DNA from: Bacillota bacterium
Lineage (GTDB): Bacteria > Bacillota > Negativicutes > Sporomusales > CTSoil-080
Direction: 5' to 3'
Length of the DNA stretch: 64,000 nucleotides
Assembly (NCBI GenBank): GCA_017889635.1
Contig: JAGGAC010000005.1
Coordinates: forward strand, 1 to 64,000
A program made the translations under genes and the position numbers. The notes below the pieces were generated by a model. The model was given only the letters and a program-made list of their open reading frames with translations, did no database searches and was not told the origin of the DNA. Of this stretch, positions 17,317 through 27,642 are shown piece by piece. Positions within the stretch are counted from its first letter, which is position 1, and every line of letters begins with the position of its first letter.

Positions 17317-18096
17317 CTATTTTTTTATTTTCTTCAATTCGTCTAATAATCGCTCATTCAGAACTTTGATGTAAGTACCTTTCATACCCAGTGATTTGGA
17401 CTCAATTACCCCGGCACTTTCAAATTTACGCAAGGCGTTTACAATAACCGAACGTGTAATTCCCACCCGGTCAGCAATTTTACTTGCTACCAAAAGTCCT
17501 TCATCACCATCAAGTTCACTTAAAATATGCATTACGGCTTCTAATTCAGAATACGAAAGAGTCCCGAGAGCCACTTGTACGGTAGCTTTCTTGCGAGCTT
17601 CCTCTTCAATTTTATCACTGCGATCCCGCAAAATTTCCATACCGACAACCGTAGCACCGTATTCGCCCATAATTAAATCGTCGTCAGTAAACTCGGTTTC
17701 AAATTTAGCAATAATCAATGTACCTATACGTTCGCCACCGCCATGAATCGGAACAATTGTAGTAAATTTATCGCGAAAAATACATTCTGTACCTTCACTG
17801 AAAGCACATAAACCACTTTTCAGCTTTAAGTTAGGCGAAGTATCGTGTATCCTTAGCAGCCACTCCACATAATGTTCGGGAAACTGCTTCTCCTTAAGCA
17901 CGCATTCGCGCATAATATCACACTCAAAATCATGCAGCAAAGCATAACCCAAGACAGTACCATTTTTACCAACAATATAGACATTAGCAATCAATACCTT
18001 TGACAATACATCTGATATTTCGTAGTATTCTACTTTATCGGATTTCTGAAGCAACTTATTAATTTTACGGGTGCGTTCTAACAATGACGAAAACAC
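17317..18096 (-). CDS. codY: GTP-sensing pleiotropic repressor CodY
   Basis: CodY (259 residues) represses amino-acid, nitrogen and often motility genes when branched-chain amino acids and GTP are abundant. An N-terminal GAF domain (from [15 protein letters not shown] to about residue 155, with [23 protein letters not shown]) is followed by a winged helix-turn-helix ([37 protein letters not shown]). The start is GTG. It follows hslU, as in B. subtilis. CodY may act on nearby nitrogen genes, but no strong CodY box was found at them. Confidence 0.96.
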   Translation of the reverse strand: MFSSLLERTRKINKLLQKSDKVEYYEISDVLSKVLIANVYIVGKNGTVLGYALLHDFECDIMRECVLKEKQFPEHYVEWLLRIHDTSPNLKLKSGLCAFSEGTECIFRDKFTTIVPIHGGGERIGTLIIAKFETEFTDDDLIMGEYGATVVGMEILRDRSDKIEEEARKKATVQVALGTLSYSELEAVMHILSELDGDEGLLVASKIADRVGITRSVIVNALRKFESAGVIESKSLGMKGTYIKVLNERLLDELKKIKK

Positions 18097-18131
18097 TTAA
18101 ATCATCCTGCCTTTCAGTAAACAATTTGTCT

Positions 18132-19514
18132 TTATAATATAAAATGACTGAGATCTTGGTTAACAATAATCGGGTCAAGAATCTCTTTTACATACTCGCG
18201 GCTTATGCGTATAGATTTTTCGGTAAGTTCAGGCGCGTTAAAAGCAATATCTTCCAAAAGCTTTTCCATTATCGTATGGAGACGCCTAGCTCCGATATTT
18301 TCTGTTTGAGCATTTACTGCACACGCAACTTCCGCGAGTTCATCAATAGCATCTTCGCTAAATTCGATCTTAATTCCTTCTGTCGCTAAAAGATGAGTAT
18401 ACTGTTTAAGCAACGCGTTTGCCGGTTCAGTAAGAATTTGCCGGAAATCATCTTTGGTTAAACTAGTAAGTTCAACCCGTATTGGAAAGCGGCCTTGGAG
18501 TTCAGGAATAAGATCAGATGGCTTAGAAATATGAAAAGCCCCGGCAGCAATAAAAAGAACATGATCAGTTTTAATTGAACCGTATTTTGTAACAATAGTC
18601 GAACCTTCGACAATTGGCAGAATGTCTCGCTGCACACCTTCACGCGATACATCCGGGCCGGATGCATGCCCCCTTCCAGCGACCTTATCAATTTCATCAA
18701 GGAAAATTATTCCTGATGTTTCCGCCAAGTTTATTGCTGCAGCCATCACTTCATCCATATCGATAAGCTTTTGGGCTTCCTCCTGAGTAAATATCTTTCT
18801 GGCATTGGCAACAGTTACTTTTCGTTTTTTCTGGCGTTTCGGCAAAAAGTTGCCCAACATGTCGTTAATGTTTAAACCCATTTCTTCCATACCAGATCCG
18901 GCAAACATTCCAACCATTGGTTGATTGTTATCTTCAACCGAAATTTCGATTAATTCCTCTTCTAGCTCCCCCTTTTCTAAGCGGCTGCGCCAAACTTCGC
19001 GTTCAGTATTAGAAGTATTTACATCTGGAACTGGTGGCGTAGTACTTTTCGAGCCCGAAAATAACATTTCAAAGGGATTTCGCATATCTGCTTTTTGGGG
19101 CGACATACTAAAATAATCCACTATTCGTTCATTCGCAAGTTCCTTAGCTTTATCAGTAACTTCCAACATTTTATCCTGTTTAACCATTCTAATAGCTGTT
19201 TCCACCAAATCCCTGACCATCGACTCTACATCACGGCCAACATAACCAATCTCAGTAAACTTTGTTGCTTCGACCTTGACGAAAGGAGCGTTAACAAGCT
19301 TCGCCAACCTCCGGGCAATTTCGGTTTTACCAACACCAGTCGGGCCGATCATTAATATATTCTTAGGAACTATTTCTTCCTTAAGTTCTTCTGGTAGCTG
19401 TCTGCTACGCCATCTGTTACGCAATGCAATAGCCACCGATTTTTTTGCTGGCTGCTGCCCGACAATATACTTGTTCAATTCATGAACAATTTGACTGGGC
19501 GTTAATTCGGTCAA
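18132..19514 (-). CDS. hslU: ATP-dependent protease ATPase subunit HslU (ClpY)
   Basis: A 460-residue AAA+ unfoldase that feeds HslV. Walker A is [17 protein letters not shown] (near 52-68), the substrate-gripping pore loop is GYVGRDVES, and Walker B is [11 protein letters not shown]. The I-domain insertion lies at about 110-240, and the C-terminus, which inserts into HslV, ends LSHFIL. The start is TTG with GGAGGG seven bases upstream. It follows hslV by 14 bases. Confidence 0.97.
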   Translation of the reverse strand: MTELTPSQIVHELNKYIVGQQPAKKSVAIALRNRWRSRQLPEELKEEIVPKNILMIGPTGVGKTEIARRLAKLVNAPFVKVEATKFTEIGYVGRDVESMVRDLVETAIRMVKQDKMLEVTDKAKELANERIVDYFSMSPQKADMRNPFEMLFSGSKSTTPPVPDVNTSNTEREVWRSRLEKGELEEELIEISVEDNNQPMVGMFAGSGMEEMGLNINDMLGNFLPKRQKKRKVTVANARKIFTQEEAQKLIDMDEVMAAAINLAETSGIIFLDEIDKVAGRGHASGPDVSREGVQRDILPIVEGSTIVTKYGSIKTDHVLFIAAGAFHISKPSDLIPELQGRFPIRVELTSLTKDDFRQILTEPANALLKQYTHLLATEGIKIEFSEDAIDELAEVACAVNAQTENIGARRLHTIMEKLLEDIAFNAPELTEKSIRISREYVKEILDPIIVNQDLSHFIL

Positions 19515-19528
19515 AAACCGTCCCTCCT

Positions 19529-20059
19529 TTATAGTTCTTCAACCGTTATATTAGTATTAGTGTAAATGCAAATTGAAGCCGCAATCTCAAGAGCCTGGCG
19601 CGCAATCTCAGGTGCAGTCAGGGATGAGTGCATCGTTAATGCCCGGGCGGCAGCCAAAGCATATGCTCCTCCAGATCCAATGGCAGTAACTCCGTCATCA
19701 GGCTCGATTACCTCTCCATTACCAGAAATAATAAGCATATGTTCAGCGTCAGTAACAATTAGCAGCGCTTCTAGTCGTCTAAGTACACGGTCTGTTCGCC
19801 AATCCTTGGCAAGTTCAACAGCTGAGCGCATCATATTGCCATTATATTCTTCGAGTTTTTGTTCAAACTTTGTAAATAAAGTAAAGGCATCTGCTACAGA
19901 ACCGGCGAACCCAGCTAAAATTTTACCATGGTATAAACGTCTGACTTTTTTTGCGTTATGCTTCATAACGGTGTTGCCACCAAAAGTAACCTGACCGTCA
20001 CCAGCGATGGCTGTCTTACCTTTATGAGTTATTGCAACAATTGTTGTCGCATGAAACAT
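19529..20059 (-). CDS. hslV: ATP-dependent protease proteolytic subunit HslV (ClpQ)
   Basis: A 176-residue proteasome-like peptidase. The sequence [27 protein letters not shown] implies removal of a short propeptide to expose the catalytic N-terminal Thr of the TT pair (residue 5 of the precursor), as in Thermotoga HslV. Other family blocks are [44 protein letters not shown] and [16 protein letters not shown]. It forms the complex with HslU encoded next door. Confidence 0.96.
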   Translation of the reverse strand: MFHATTIVAITHKGKTAIAGDGQVTFGGNTVMKHNAKKVRRLYHGKILAGFAGSVADAFTLFTKFEQKLEEYNGNMMRSAVELAKDWRTDRVLRRLEALLIVTDAEHMLIISGNGEVIEPDDGVTAIGSGGAYALAAARALTMHSSLTAPEIARQALEIAASICIYTNTNITVEEL

Positions 20060-20070
20060 TGGTTCACCTC

Positions 20071-20979
20071 CTAAGCGCGCGGATGCGCATCTTTGTATAC
20101 TGATTTTATTCGTTCTTTCGTTACATGAGTATACAGTTGGGTTGTTGACAAGTTAACATGCCCTAGCAGTTCTTGGACGGATCTGAGGTCAGCTCCGTTA
20201 TTCAAAAGATGAGTAGCAAAAGTATGTCTTATTGTATGTGGACTGACATTTTTCGTAATTGCTAATGCGTTAACATACTTTTCAACAATTCTCCGCACAC
20301 TGCGGTCAGTCAAGGGCCCACCATTTTTATTGACAAATAAAATATCATGTGGCGGAGTCACCCCCATAGCCCGTAGTCTTGGCCGACTGCTGTCAAGATA
20401 ACCGGCAATAGCACCCACAGCCTTCCGCCCCACAGGCACAACCCGCTCCTTTGCCCCCTTGCCGTAAACCAAAACATAGCCGGTAGTTAAATCAACATCC
20501 TGGACGGTCAACCCAGCCAGTTCACTAACTCGAATCCCTGTAGCATAGAGTAATTCCAAAATAGCTGCGTCTCGCCTCCCAAGAGCAGATTTATCAGGCA
20601 AGGCCAGCAACGCGTCAACTTCCTCTAAATCTAGAAACACTGGCAACCTTTTATCCAACTTAGGAGTATGTACGCTGCTAAACGGATTTTCTCCGACAAT
20701 TTCTTCACGACACATAAAACGAAAAAAGGATCTAAGCGCGGCCACTCTGCGCGCAATGGTGCGCCGTGCGTAATCCTCTTCCTTGAGTATAGCCAGATAA
20801 GCTCTGATTAAAATTGGTGATATTTGCGCAAAATCCGCCTCAGTCACACCTTTTTCCTTGGCAAATTCGAAAAAACGTTCGATATCAGCCCGGTAACTAT
20901 TGATCGTATGCTGTGAGGCATTCTTTTCCACTCTTAAATATCGAATAAAATCCTCAAGTGGGGTTATTAAAGTTCCCAT
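20071..20979 (-). CDS. xerC: Tyrosine recombinase XerC (CodV)
   Basis: A 302-residue Xer recombinase that resolves chromosome dimers at dif. The SAM-like N-terminal core-binding domain ([29 protein letters not shown]) precedes the catalytic domain. The catalytic residues are Arg in [13 protein letters not shown], Lys in [11 protein letters not shown], the HxxR of [14 protein letters not shown], His in [17 protein letters not shown], and the Tyr nucleophile in LYTHV. It is first in the xerC-hslV-hslU-codY operon, the B. subtilis order. Confidence 0.95.
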   Translation of the reverse strand: MGTLITPLEDFIRYLRVEKNASQHTINSYRADIERFFEFAKEKGVTEADFAQISPILIRAYLAILKEEDYARRTIARRVAALRSFFRFMCREEIVGENPFSSVHTPKLDKRLPVFLDLEEVDALLALPDKSALGRRDAAILELLYATGIRVSELAGLTVQDVDLTTGYVLVYGKGAKERVVPVGRKAVGAIAGYLDSSRPRLRAMGVTPPHDILFVNKNGGPLTDRSVRRIVEKYVNALAITKNVSPHTIRHTFATHLLNNGADLRSVQELLGHVNLSTTQLYTHVTKERIKSVYKDAHPRA

Positions 20980-21023
20980 AAAATCACGCTTTTTGTCGAA
21001 ATTAGTTTGGAAATTACTAATTT

Positions 21024-21052
21024 ATACTAACATACCTGCCTCGATTATGCAA
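21024..21052 (-). promoter_or_regulatory. Sigma-A-type promoter for xerC-hslVU-codY
   Basis: On the minus strand TTGCAT is followed after exactly 17 bases by TAGTAT. The -35 overlaps the last codons of trmFO. Transcription would start about 50 bases before the xerC ATG. Confidence 0.55.
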
Positions 21053-22376
21053 GAATTATACATTTATTATTATCTAATTTTTCAATAAATTCATCCAATT
21101 TACTCAAAGAACGCTCGGCAATATAACGGTTCTTTTGCTTTTTATCTCTTATCCTGTGCTCTAGAGGCGGTAACAAGCCGAAATTAACATTCATCGGCTG
21201 GAAATTTCCGGGAGCAGCATGAGTAATATAATGACACAAGGCGCCATGAGCAGTCGCACTTGGAAATATAACTGCGGCTTTGCCAAGAGCTCGCCTGGCG
21301 GCATTTACTCCAGCAATCAGTCCAGTAGCTGCTGACTCGACATAGCCTTCAACACCAGTAATCTGTCCGGCAAAAAATATGCCATCATTTTCCTTCATTT
21401 CAAGAGTATCATTAAGTAAGAGTGGTGAATTTATAAAAGTGTTGCGGTGCATAACACCCAGACGTACAAATTCAGCCTTCTCCAAACCCGGTATTAGTCT
21501 GAAAACCCGTTCTTGCTCAGGCCACTTGAGATGGGTCTGAAAGCCGACAATATTATATAAAGTTGCTGCACTGTTATCCTGGCGAAGCTGAACTACAGCA
21601 TAAGGAATTTCACCTGTCGCAGGATCTTCAAGACCTACAGGCTTGAGCGGGCCAAACCTTAGGGTATCAATACCGCGACCTGCCATTTCTTCAACCGGCA
21701 TACAGCCCTCGAAAAAGACGGCCTTTTCAAAATCCTTTACCGGGGCAGTTTCAGCATTAGTAAGTTCATGCCAAAAATTATCATATTCTTCCTTAGTCAT
21801 AGGACAGTTGAGATAGTCATCATCACCTTTACCATAGCGAGAAGCACGATAAATCTTTTTCATATTCAGTGATTCACTGGTAACTATAGGTGCTGCCGCA
21901 TCGTAAAAATATAAATAACCATGTCCAGCGATAGTCTCAATTGCTGTTGCAAGGGATGGTGAAGATAGGGGGCCACTGGCAATTATTAATGGCGTTTCAT
22001 CTGGAATCGACAAAATCTCCTGTCTAATAATTGTTACTTTGGGATGCGCTTCAAGACACTTAGTAATATACGAACTAAACTCTTGCCGATCTACGGCAAG
22101 AGCTCCACCAGCGGGAACACGACAGGCATCCGCAGCCTTGACTATCAAGGATTCTAGACGACGCATTTCTTCTTTGAGAAGTCCCACAGCATTTTCCACA
22201 GCTGCTGCCCTTAAAGAGTTACTACAAACGAGTTCAGCAAATAGTCCAGTATGATGCGCAGGAGTCATTACCTCAGGACGCATCTCATATAATTCCACAT
22301 TGACTCCGGCCTGAGCGGCTTGCCATGCGGCCTCACTTCCAGCTAGTCCAGCACCAATAATAACTACTTTAGCCAC
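21045..22376 (-). CDS. trmFO: tRNA m5U54 methyltransferase TrmFO (folate/FAD-dependent)
   Basis: TrmFO makes ribothymidine at tRNA position 54 using methylenetetrahydrofolate and FADH2. About 443 residues from a GTG (22374-22376) with GGAGG five bases upstream; this overlaps the topA stop by 8 bases. The Rossmann FAD motif is [22 protein letters not shown]. The family block [26 protein letters not shown] follows, including the conserved Cys. [23 protein letters not shown] is near the C-terminus. It lies between topA and xerC as in other Firmicutes. Confidence 0.96.
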   Translation of the reverse strand: MAKVVIIGAGLAGSEAAWQAAQAGVNVELYEMRPEVMTPAHHTGLFAELVCSNSLRAAAVENAVGLLKEEMRRLESLIVKAADACRVPAGGALAVDRQEFSSYITKCLEAHPKVTIIRQEILSIPDETPLIIASGPLSSPSLATAIETIAGHGYLYFYDAAAPIVTSESLNMKKIYRASRYGKGDDDYLNCPMTKEEYDNFWHELTNAETAPVKDFEKAVFFEGCMPVEEMAGRGIDTLRFGPLKPVGLEDPATGEIPYAVVQLRQDNSAATLYNIVGFQTHLKWPEQERVFRLIPGLEKAEFVRLGVMHRNTFINSPLLLNDTLEMKENDGIFFAGQITGVEGYVESAATGLIAGVNAARRALGKAAVIFPSATAHGALCHYITHAAPGNFQPMNVNFGLLPPLEHRIRDKKQKNRYIAERSLSKLDEFIEKLDNNKCIILA

Positions 22377-24504
22377 GTTTTCCTCCACTTTTCTTTTTTG
22401 CCGTTTTAGGTGCAGGCTTTTCGGAGACAGCTTCCTTTTCCCTTGTTGAGCAGGCCTCATTGCCACATATCACACTAAAGCGTCCTTGCCGTAAATTGTG
22501 CCGTATCTTAAAACTACCGCAAACAGGGCATGTTTCCTTTAACGGCATATCCCAAGTAGTATACTGACACTCAGGGTAATTAGCACAACCATAGAAGGTC
22601 CTTCCACGCTTAGTACGTCTTTCAACAATCGCCCCCTGACACTTTGGACAGTTAACGCCTATTTCCTTTACGATAGGTTTTGCATTGCGACAGGCCGGAA
22701 ATCCAGGACAGGCCAAAAAGTTGCCGTAACGGCCGTGTTTTACCACCATCATCTGTCCACAGTTTTCACATGGAACATCCGATACCTCCACAGGTAGCTC
22801 CACATGTCCAATTTCTTCTTCAGCATGTGCTAACGTAGAAGCAAAGGGACTATAAAAGTCCTTCAGTACTGCAGTACGCGATCTTTCGCCCTCAGCTATG
22901 TCATCCAAACGATCTTCTAACCCAGCAGTAAAATCGACATCAACAATATCTGGAAAGTATTCCTGAAGTAAATCAACAACAACAAAGCCAAGCTCAGTCG
23001 GATGAAACTTCTTCTCTACTCTTTCAACATAGCCGCGTCCCACTATTGTTTCAACAATAGGCGCATACGTACTTGGTCGGCCAATCCCCTTCTCCTCCAG
23101 CATTTTTACCAATGAAGCTTCAGTATAACGCGGTGGAGGTTCAGTAAAATGCTGTTGAGGCAAGGCCTTGTAAAGTTTTAATGCTGTACCGACAGTAAGT
23201 TCAGGAATCGTAATATCCTTTTCAGTTTCATCTTTTGTGTCGCCATACACAGCCAAAAACCCTGGAAATTTCAAACGAGATCCATTAGCACGAAGGTCCA
23301 TGCGACCGGCTTTTATATCTATCGTCAGCGTATCATAAACCGCAGCTACCATCTGACTAGCGATAAACCGTTCCCAAATAAGCGTATATAACCGTAATTG
23401 ATCGCGCGAAAGGCTATTTAGAAGTATGTCAGGTGTCAGTTCTAGACTAGTCGGCCTGATAGCTTCATGAGCATCCTGAGCCTGCTTGCTGCTAGTATAA
23501 ACTGGGGGTTTAGCAGGTAAATATGCATCGCCAAACTTTCCGATCACATATTGGCGAGCCTCTTCTTGTGCGGACTGGGCAATCCTAGGAGAGTCAGTAC
23601 GAATATAAGTAACCAGCCCTACAGGTCCGACCTTGGCCACATCAACGCCCTCATACAATTGCTGCGCCAACATCATCGTCTTACGGGTAGTAAAGCCTAG
23701 CCTGCGGGCTGCCTCTTGTTGAAGACTGCTAGTAATAAATGGCGGCAACGGATTTCGCCGCCGTTCACGACGCTTAACCCCCGCAACAGTAAACTCAGCC
23801 TGTTCCAATTCCTTAACTAAAGCTTCAGCTTGTTCTTCGCTGCTTATCGTAGTCTTTTTGCCATCAATAAGCACCAGCTCAGAGTCAAACAGTGGAGCTT
23901 TTACTTTCTCCCGTAATTTAGCACCGATTGTCCAGTATTCTTCCGATACAAACGCCTGAATTTCCTTTTCCCGGTCACAAATTAACTTTACTGCAACTGA
24001 TTGCACACGTCCTGCACTCAGACCTTTTCGAACTTTTCGCCATAATAGTGGACTGAGCTTATAACCAACAATTCTATCCAGTATCCTTCTGGCTTGTTGG
24101 GCGTCAACCCGTGGAATATCAATCGCTCGCGGCTTTTTTACCGCACTTTGAATAGCAGTTTTGGTAATCTCATTAAACTCAATGCGACAAGCTTTCTCAG
24201 GCTTAAGGTTCAATATATGAGCAAGGTGCCAAGCAATAGCTTCACCCTCGCGATCCGGGTCAGTCGCCAGATAAACAGAGTCAGCCTTTTTGGCTTCATC
24301 TCGCAATTTCTTTATTAAATCGCCTTTGCCACGAATATTAATATATTTCGGGGTAAACTCTTGGTCAACGTCCACCCCGAACTGACTTTTAGGCAAATCA
24401 CGTAAATGCCCCATTGACGCTCGAACAACATAGTTTTTCCCCAAAAATTTTTCAATTGTCTTGGCCTTGGCCGGTGATTCAACCACAACAAGTGATTTAC
24501 TCAA
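22369..24504 (-). CDS. topA: DNA topoisomerase I TopA
   Basis: A type IA topoisomerase that relaxes negative supercoils. I choose the TTG at 24502-24504, six bases after GGAGGG and inside the dprA end, giving 711 residues. The Toprim motif [19 protein letters not shown] is at the very N-terminus, with [13 protein letters not shown] further on. The catalytic Tyr is in [14 protein letters not shown]. Three C-terminal zinc ribbons carry CxxC pairs (CENCG...CPGFPAC; CPKCQ...CANYPEC; CPVCG...CGNEAC), followed by a Lys-rich tail. Confidence 0.96.
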   Translation of the reverse strand: MSKSLVVVESPAKAKTIEKFLGKNYVVRASMGHLRDLPKSQFGVDVDQEFTPKYINIRGKGDLIKKLRDEAKKADSVYLATDPDREGEAIAWHLAHILNLKPEKACRIEFNEITKTAIQSAVKKPRAIDIPRVDAQQARRILDRIVGYKLSPLLWRKVRKGLSAGRVQSVAVKLICDREKEIQAFVSEEYWTIGAKLREKVKAPLFDSELVLIDGKKTTISSEEQAEALVKELEQAEFTVAGVKRRERRRNPLPPFITSSLQQEAARRLGFTTRKTMMLAQQLYEGVDVAKVGPVGLVTYIRTDSPRIAQSAQEEARQYVIGKFGDAYLPAKPPVYTSSKQAQDAHEAIRPTSLELTPDILLNSLSRDQLRLYTLIWERFIASQMVAAVYDTLTIDIKAGRMDLRANGSRLKFPGFLAVYGDTKDETEKDITIPELTVGTALKLYKALPQQHFTEPPPRYTEASLVKMLEEKGIGRPSTYAPIVETIVGRGYVERVEKKFHPTELGFVVVDLLQEYFPDIVDVDFTAGLEDRLDDIAEGERSRTAVLKDFYSPFASTLAHAEEEIGHVELPVEVSDVPCENCGQMMVVKHGRYGNFLACPGFPACRNAKPIVKEIGVNCPKCQGAIVERRTKRGRTFYGCANYPECQYTTWDMPLKETCPVCGSFKIRHNLRQGRFSVICGNEACSTREKEAVSEKPAPKTAKKKSGGKRG

Positions 24505-25591
24505 AGAGTTCCCTCCCCGCGCAGCGTACAAATCGTTGTCCGCCATATTGCACTATCAGGCCCTTCAGTTCAAGTTGCAATAATATATAATTAATAGCCT
24601 GATTTTCGCAATGTACTTTTTCCATAATTTCTTCTATTCCTAACGGATTATCATAAGATAAAACCCTAAATACCATAGCCTCGTCTTCATCAAGTGCCGC
24701 TGGTAAACTATTTACACCCGTGTTCTTATAAACGACATACTCCTCAAGTATGTCGGACGTGGTTTCAACTAATTTTGCACCTTGCTTAATCAGTCTGTTA
24801 ACGCCTTTACTACCCGCTGAAAATATATTGCCAGGTACAGCAAAAACGTCCCGACCTTCTTCAAGAGCAAAATCTGCAGTAATAAGCGAACCGCTTTTCT
24901 CGGCAGCTTCTACCACCACTACACCTTTGGCTAGCCCGCTGATAATTCTGTTTCTAGCCGGAAAAAACTTAGCTAGTGGCGGTGTACCTGGAGCATATTC
25001 GGATACAATTAACCCTTGTTCAGAAATTGCAGCAAGCAGTTTGGCATTTTCGGGTGGATAAACGACATCCACGCCACAGCCTAACACAGCCACCGTATAA
25101 CCGTCACTTTTTAACGCTCCCTGATGGGCGGCAGTATCAACTCCTCTAGCTGCTCCGCTGACTACACCGATTCCAGCTTGCGCCAATTCGCCAGACAAAT
25201 ACGAAGCCGCGTTTCGACCGTAGGCTGAAGCCCGCCTAGCACCGACAATAGCTATCAACGTTTTTTCAGCAATTAGCCGACCCCTGTAATATAAAACTAG
25301 TGGAGGATTAAACGTTTTGGCCAGAAGCTCAGGGTATTCGTAATCCGCTAGTATACAAACGCTAATTTGTTTCTTTTCCCACTCAGCAGCAATTGCAGTT
25401 ACATCTATCTTTTCCCGTTGGCTGATAATATTATTACATACTTGTTTTGAAATAAGGCCGGAAAAAAATAATTCGCGGCCATTGGCTTGCCAAACCTGAT
25501 GGGCGCTGCCAAAAAAAGTGATAAGAGCTTTCAGTCTTGAATTACCCAAGCCTGGTATCATCTGCAATGAAGCCCAATAATACCGTTCCAT
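24497..25591 (-). CDS. dprA: DNA processing protein DprA
   Basis: DprA loads RecA on incoming single-stranded DNA during transformation. About 364 residues from the ATG with GGAGG six bases upstream. The extended Rossmann fold is visible as IVGARRASAYGRNAASYLSGEL, VVSGAARGVDTAAHQGAL, VAVLGCGVDVVYPPEN and LIVSEYAPGTPP. A C-terminal winged-helix-like part (MVFRVLSYDNPLGIEEIMEKV) follows. Presence of dprA here and comM at 39.3 kb hints at competence genes, but is not proof of natural competence. Confidence 0.95.
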   Translation of the reverse strand: MERYYWASLQMIPGLGNSRLKALITFFGSAHQVWQANGRELFFSGLISKQVCNNIISQREKIDVTAIAAEWEKKQISVCILADYEYPELLAKTFNPPLVLYYRGRLIAEKTLIAIVGARRASAYGRNAASYLSGELAQAGIGVVSGAARGVDTAAHQGALKSDGYTVAVLGCGVDVVYPPENAKLLAAISEQGLIVSEYAPGTPPLAKFFPARNRIISGLAKGVVVVEAAEKSGSLITADFALEEGRDVFAVPGNIFSAGSKGVNRLIKQGAKLVETTSDILEEYVVYKNTGVNSLPAALDEDEAMVFRVLSYDNPLGIEEIMEKVHCENQAINYILLQLELKGLIVQYGGQRFVRCAGRELFE

Positions 25592-25658
25592 CACTGACCT
25601 CCGTCGCGCAGCCATTTTGCTAATTATAACCAGGAAAGGCAGTTCCGTCAAGCCTTCT

Positions 25659-26789
25659 TTACTTCAATGTTTCCAAGATATTACGTGCAATATCCTCTGC
25701 CGCTTTAGGACGTCCCTCACTAAGAGCACACTCACCAATATGCACAAGTTCCGAAGAATCAGATACAAGCAGTTGAGTCAACTTTGTCTGAATTTCCTCG
25801 ATTGATCCGGCACGCACCGCAGCCTTCTTTTCAACAAGATACCGAGTATTAGCCTCTTCCTGCCCAGGAATCGGACGATAGATAAGCATCGGCAAACCCA
25901 TGCACAAAGCTTCGGCTGATGTCATCCCGCCTGGTTTAGAAATCAAAAGATCTGATACCGACATCAGTTCATGAACATTGTTCACGTAACCAAAGATCTT
26001 TAACTGACAATACTCTAGCCCTGACTTTAGATTACACAATCGGCTATACAGTGACTTATTATTTCCGGCAACTGCTATAACCTGAAGTGGAATACCGACC
26101 CTATCACAAGCCTTGATTATTTCCGGCATTGGTAGTACCCCGGCTCCTCCTCCCATTACCAACAGGGTTTTAATGTCCTGTCGCAGATCAAAGGAAGCGC
26201 ATATCTTCTCTTTCATGTAAATGGCACTAAACTTACTATCAACAGGAATTCCCAGTGCCTGGCTTTGGTTATACCTGACGTTATACTCAGCTAAAACATC
26301 GCGCATTTTTTCATTAGCAACAAAGTACCTGGTCATTTCCGGATATACCCATAAACGATGCACCGTAAAATCGGTAACAACCGCAAAAACCGGGATCGAC
26401 AGTCCAGCCTTTTTTACCAGATATGCCGTAAGCCCTGCTGGAGTAGCATGAGTACATACAATTGCCGCCGGCTTAGTGTTCTTGATATAGCGGTGAATTC
26501 GTTCTGCCAGGTAACCACTAACAAGCTCCTGTCCCTTAAGAGCCAATGGGCTGGTATTACCCCAACCGTACATTTTACCATATAGCTCTGGAAAAAAATC
26601 TAGAATTGTAAAATATGATTTCAAAATTGTCCGACCTAAGCACGGACTGAAGAAATTAAAAAAATCAGCATAGTCAACAATAACCTCAGGAGCCATATGG
26701 CCGATAGCCGCTCCTACCGCACGGGCAGCTCGAACATGTCCTGATCCAATAGGGGCACTTATATAAAGAATTTTGCATGGTTCAGTCAT
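25659..26789 (-). CDS. MGDG-synthase-like glycosyltransferase (GT28 family)
   Basis: About 376 residues, from an ATG preceded by GGAAGAAG that overlaps the folK stop by four bases. ILYISAPIGSGHVRAARAVGAAI is the MGDG-synthase N-terminal block, and the C-terminal GT28 donor site shows TLLVMGGGAGVLPM and SKPGGMTSAEALCMGLPMLIYRPIPGQEEANTRYL. Relatives add sugars to diacylglycerol (UgtP type) or act on other lipid acceptors. The exact acceptor cannot be told. It is coupled to the folate genes upstream and leads into dprA. Confidence 0.82.
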   Translation of the reverse strand: MTEPCKILYISAPIGSGHVRAARAVGAAIGHMAPEVIVDYADFFNFFSPCLGRTILKSYFTILDFFPELYGKMYGWGNTSPLALKGQELVSGYLAERIHRYIKNTKPAAIVCTHATPAGLTAYLVKKAGLSIPVFAVVTDFTVHRLWVYPEMTRYFVANEKMRDVLAEYNVRYNQSQALGIPVDSKFSAIYMKEKICASFDLRQDIKTLLVMGGGAGVLPMPEIIKACDRVGIPLQVIAVAGNNKSLYSRLCNLKSGLEYCQLKIFGYVNNVHELMSVSDLLISKPGGMTSAEALCMGLPMLIYRPIPGQEEANTRYLVEKKAAVRAGSIEEIQTKLTQLLVSDSSELVHIGECALSEGRPKAAEDIARNILETLK

Positions 26790-27283
26790 ACTTCTTCCTC
26801 TCCAGGCAAACATTTGTATAACCTTACCGTTTCGATATTTACGCCTTCAATAAGTTCTGTTGGTGTAAGCATGTTGTAAATCGGCTCATTAGGAGCAATC
26901 TCCTTAAGTGGAACCAAGACAAATCCCCGCTCCGACAAACGGGGATGTGGTAAAATTAGCCTTTCGGATTGGCACTCATAATTATTGAAACTCAGAAGAT
27001 CAATGTCAATTATGCGCGGACCCCACTTTTCACCTCTAATCCGACCAAGTTTACATTCCACATCCAAGCATGTCTTAAGTAATTCTTGCGGAGAAAGAGT
27101 AGTGTCAACAGCAATAACAGCATTCAGAAAATCTGGTTGATCAGTATAACCTACCGGAGCCGTTTCATAAAATGACGAAATCTTAGTTACAGTAATTTTA
27201 GGGTGATGACTTAAATCATTTATTGCGGCATTTATATTTTGTTCACGCTTTCCTATATTAGACCCAAGACCTAAAAAAATCAT
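26786..27283 (-). CDS. folK: 6-hydroxymethyl-7,8-dihydropterin pyrophosphokinase FolK
   Basis: A 165-residue HPPK that transfers pyrophosphate from ATP to hydroxymethyl-dihydropterin in folate synthesis. The N-terminus MIFLGLGSNIGKREQNINAAI, the middle SSFYETAPVGYTDQPDFLNAV, GPRIIDIDLLSF and HPRLSERGFVLVPLKEIAP are family signatures. The start overlaps the folB stop (ATGA), with AGGAG upstream. It forms a folP-folB-folK operon. Confidence 0.96.
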   Translation of the reverse strand: MIFLGLGSNIGKREQNINAAINDLSHHPKITVTKISSFYETAPVGYTDQPDFLNAVIAVDTTLSPQELLKTCLDVECKLGRIRGEKWGPRIIDIDLLSFNNYECQSERLILPHPRLSERGFVLVPLKEIAPNEPIYNMLTPTELIEGVNIETVRLYKCLPGEEEV

Positions 27284-27642
27284 TTTTTACTCCTGGTTAC
27301 TTCAATTTGGATAAAGTCAAGTTGTCCCGGCAATGGCACCGCAGGTTTACGCACCCTGACAGTAACCTGGACAACATTTCCGCTTAAAAGTGTCTGCGCT
27401 ATATTTTCGGCCAAAGCTTCCAGTAACTTAAACCGTCGCGTCTCCATAATACTTTTAACCTGTTGATAAACCGAAACATAGTCTAAAGTATCCTCTAAAT
27501 CATCTGACGTGACAGCCTTGCCAAAATTAAGAGATAATTCAACATCAACATAAAACCGCTGACCTTGTTCACGTTCATATTCATAAACACCGTGATAGCC
27601 GTAAAACATCATGTTTTGAAGTAAAATATTATCACTCACCAT
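27280..27642 (-). CDS. folB: Dihydroneopterin aldolase FolB
   Basis: A 120-residue tunnelling-fold enzyme that converts dihydroneopterin to hydroxymethyl-dihydropterin. ILLQNMMFYGYHGVYEYEREQGQRFYVDVEL contains the conserved Tyr/Glu segment, and FKLLEALAENIAQTLL supplies the catalytic Glu. VRVRKPAVPLPGQLDFIQIEVTR closes the domain. Several in-frame starts exist within the folP 3' end; the ATG five bases after GAGGTGG is preferred. Confidence 0.94.
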   Translation of the reverse strand: MVSDNILLQNMMFYGYHGVYEYEREQGQRFYVDVELSLNFGKAVTSDDLEDTLDYVSVYQQVKSIMETRRFKLLEALAENIAQTLLSGNVVQVTVRVRKPAVPLPGQLDFIQIEVTRSKK

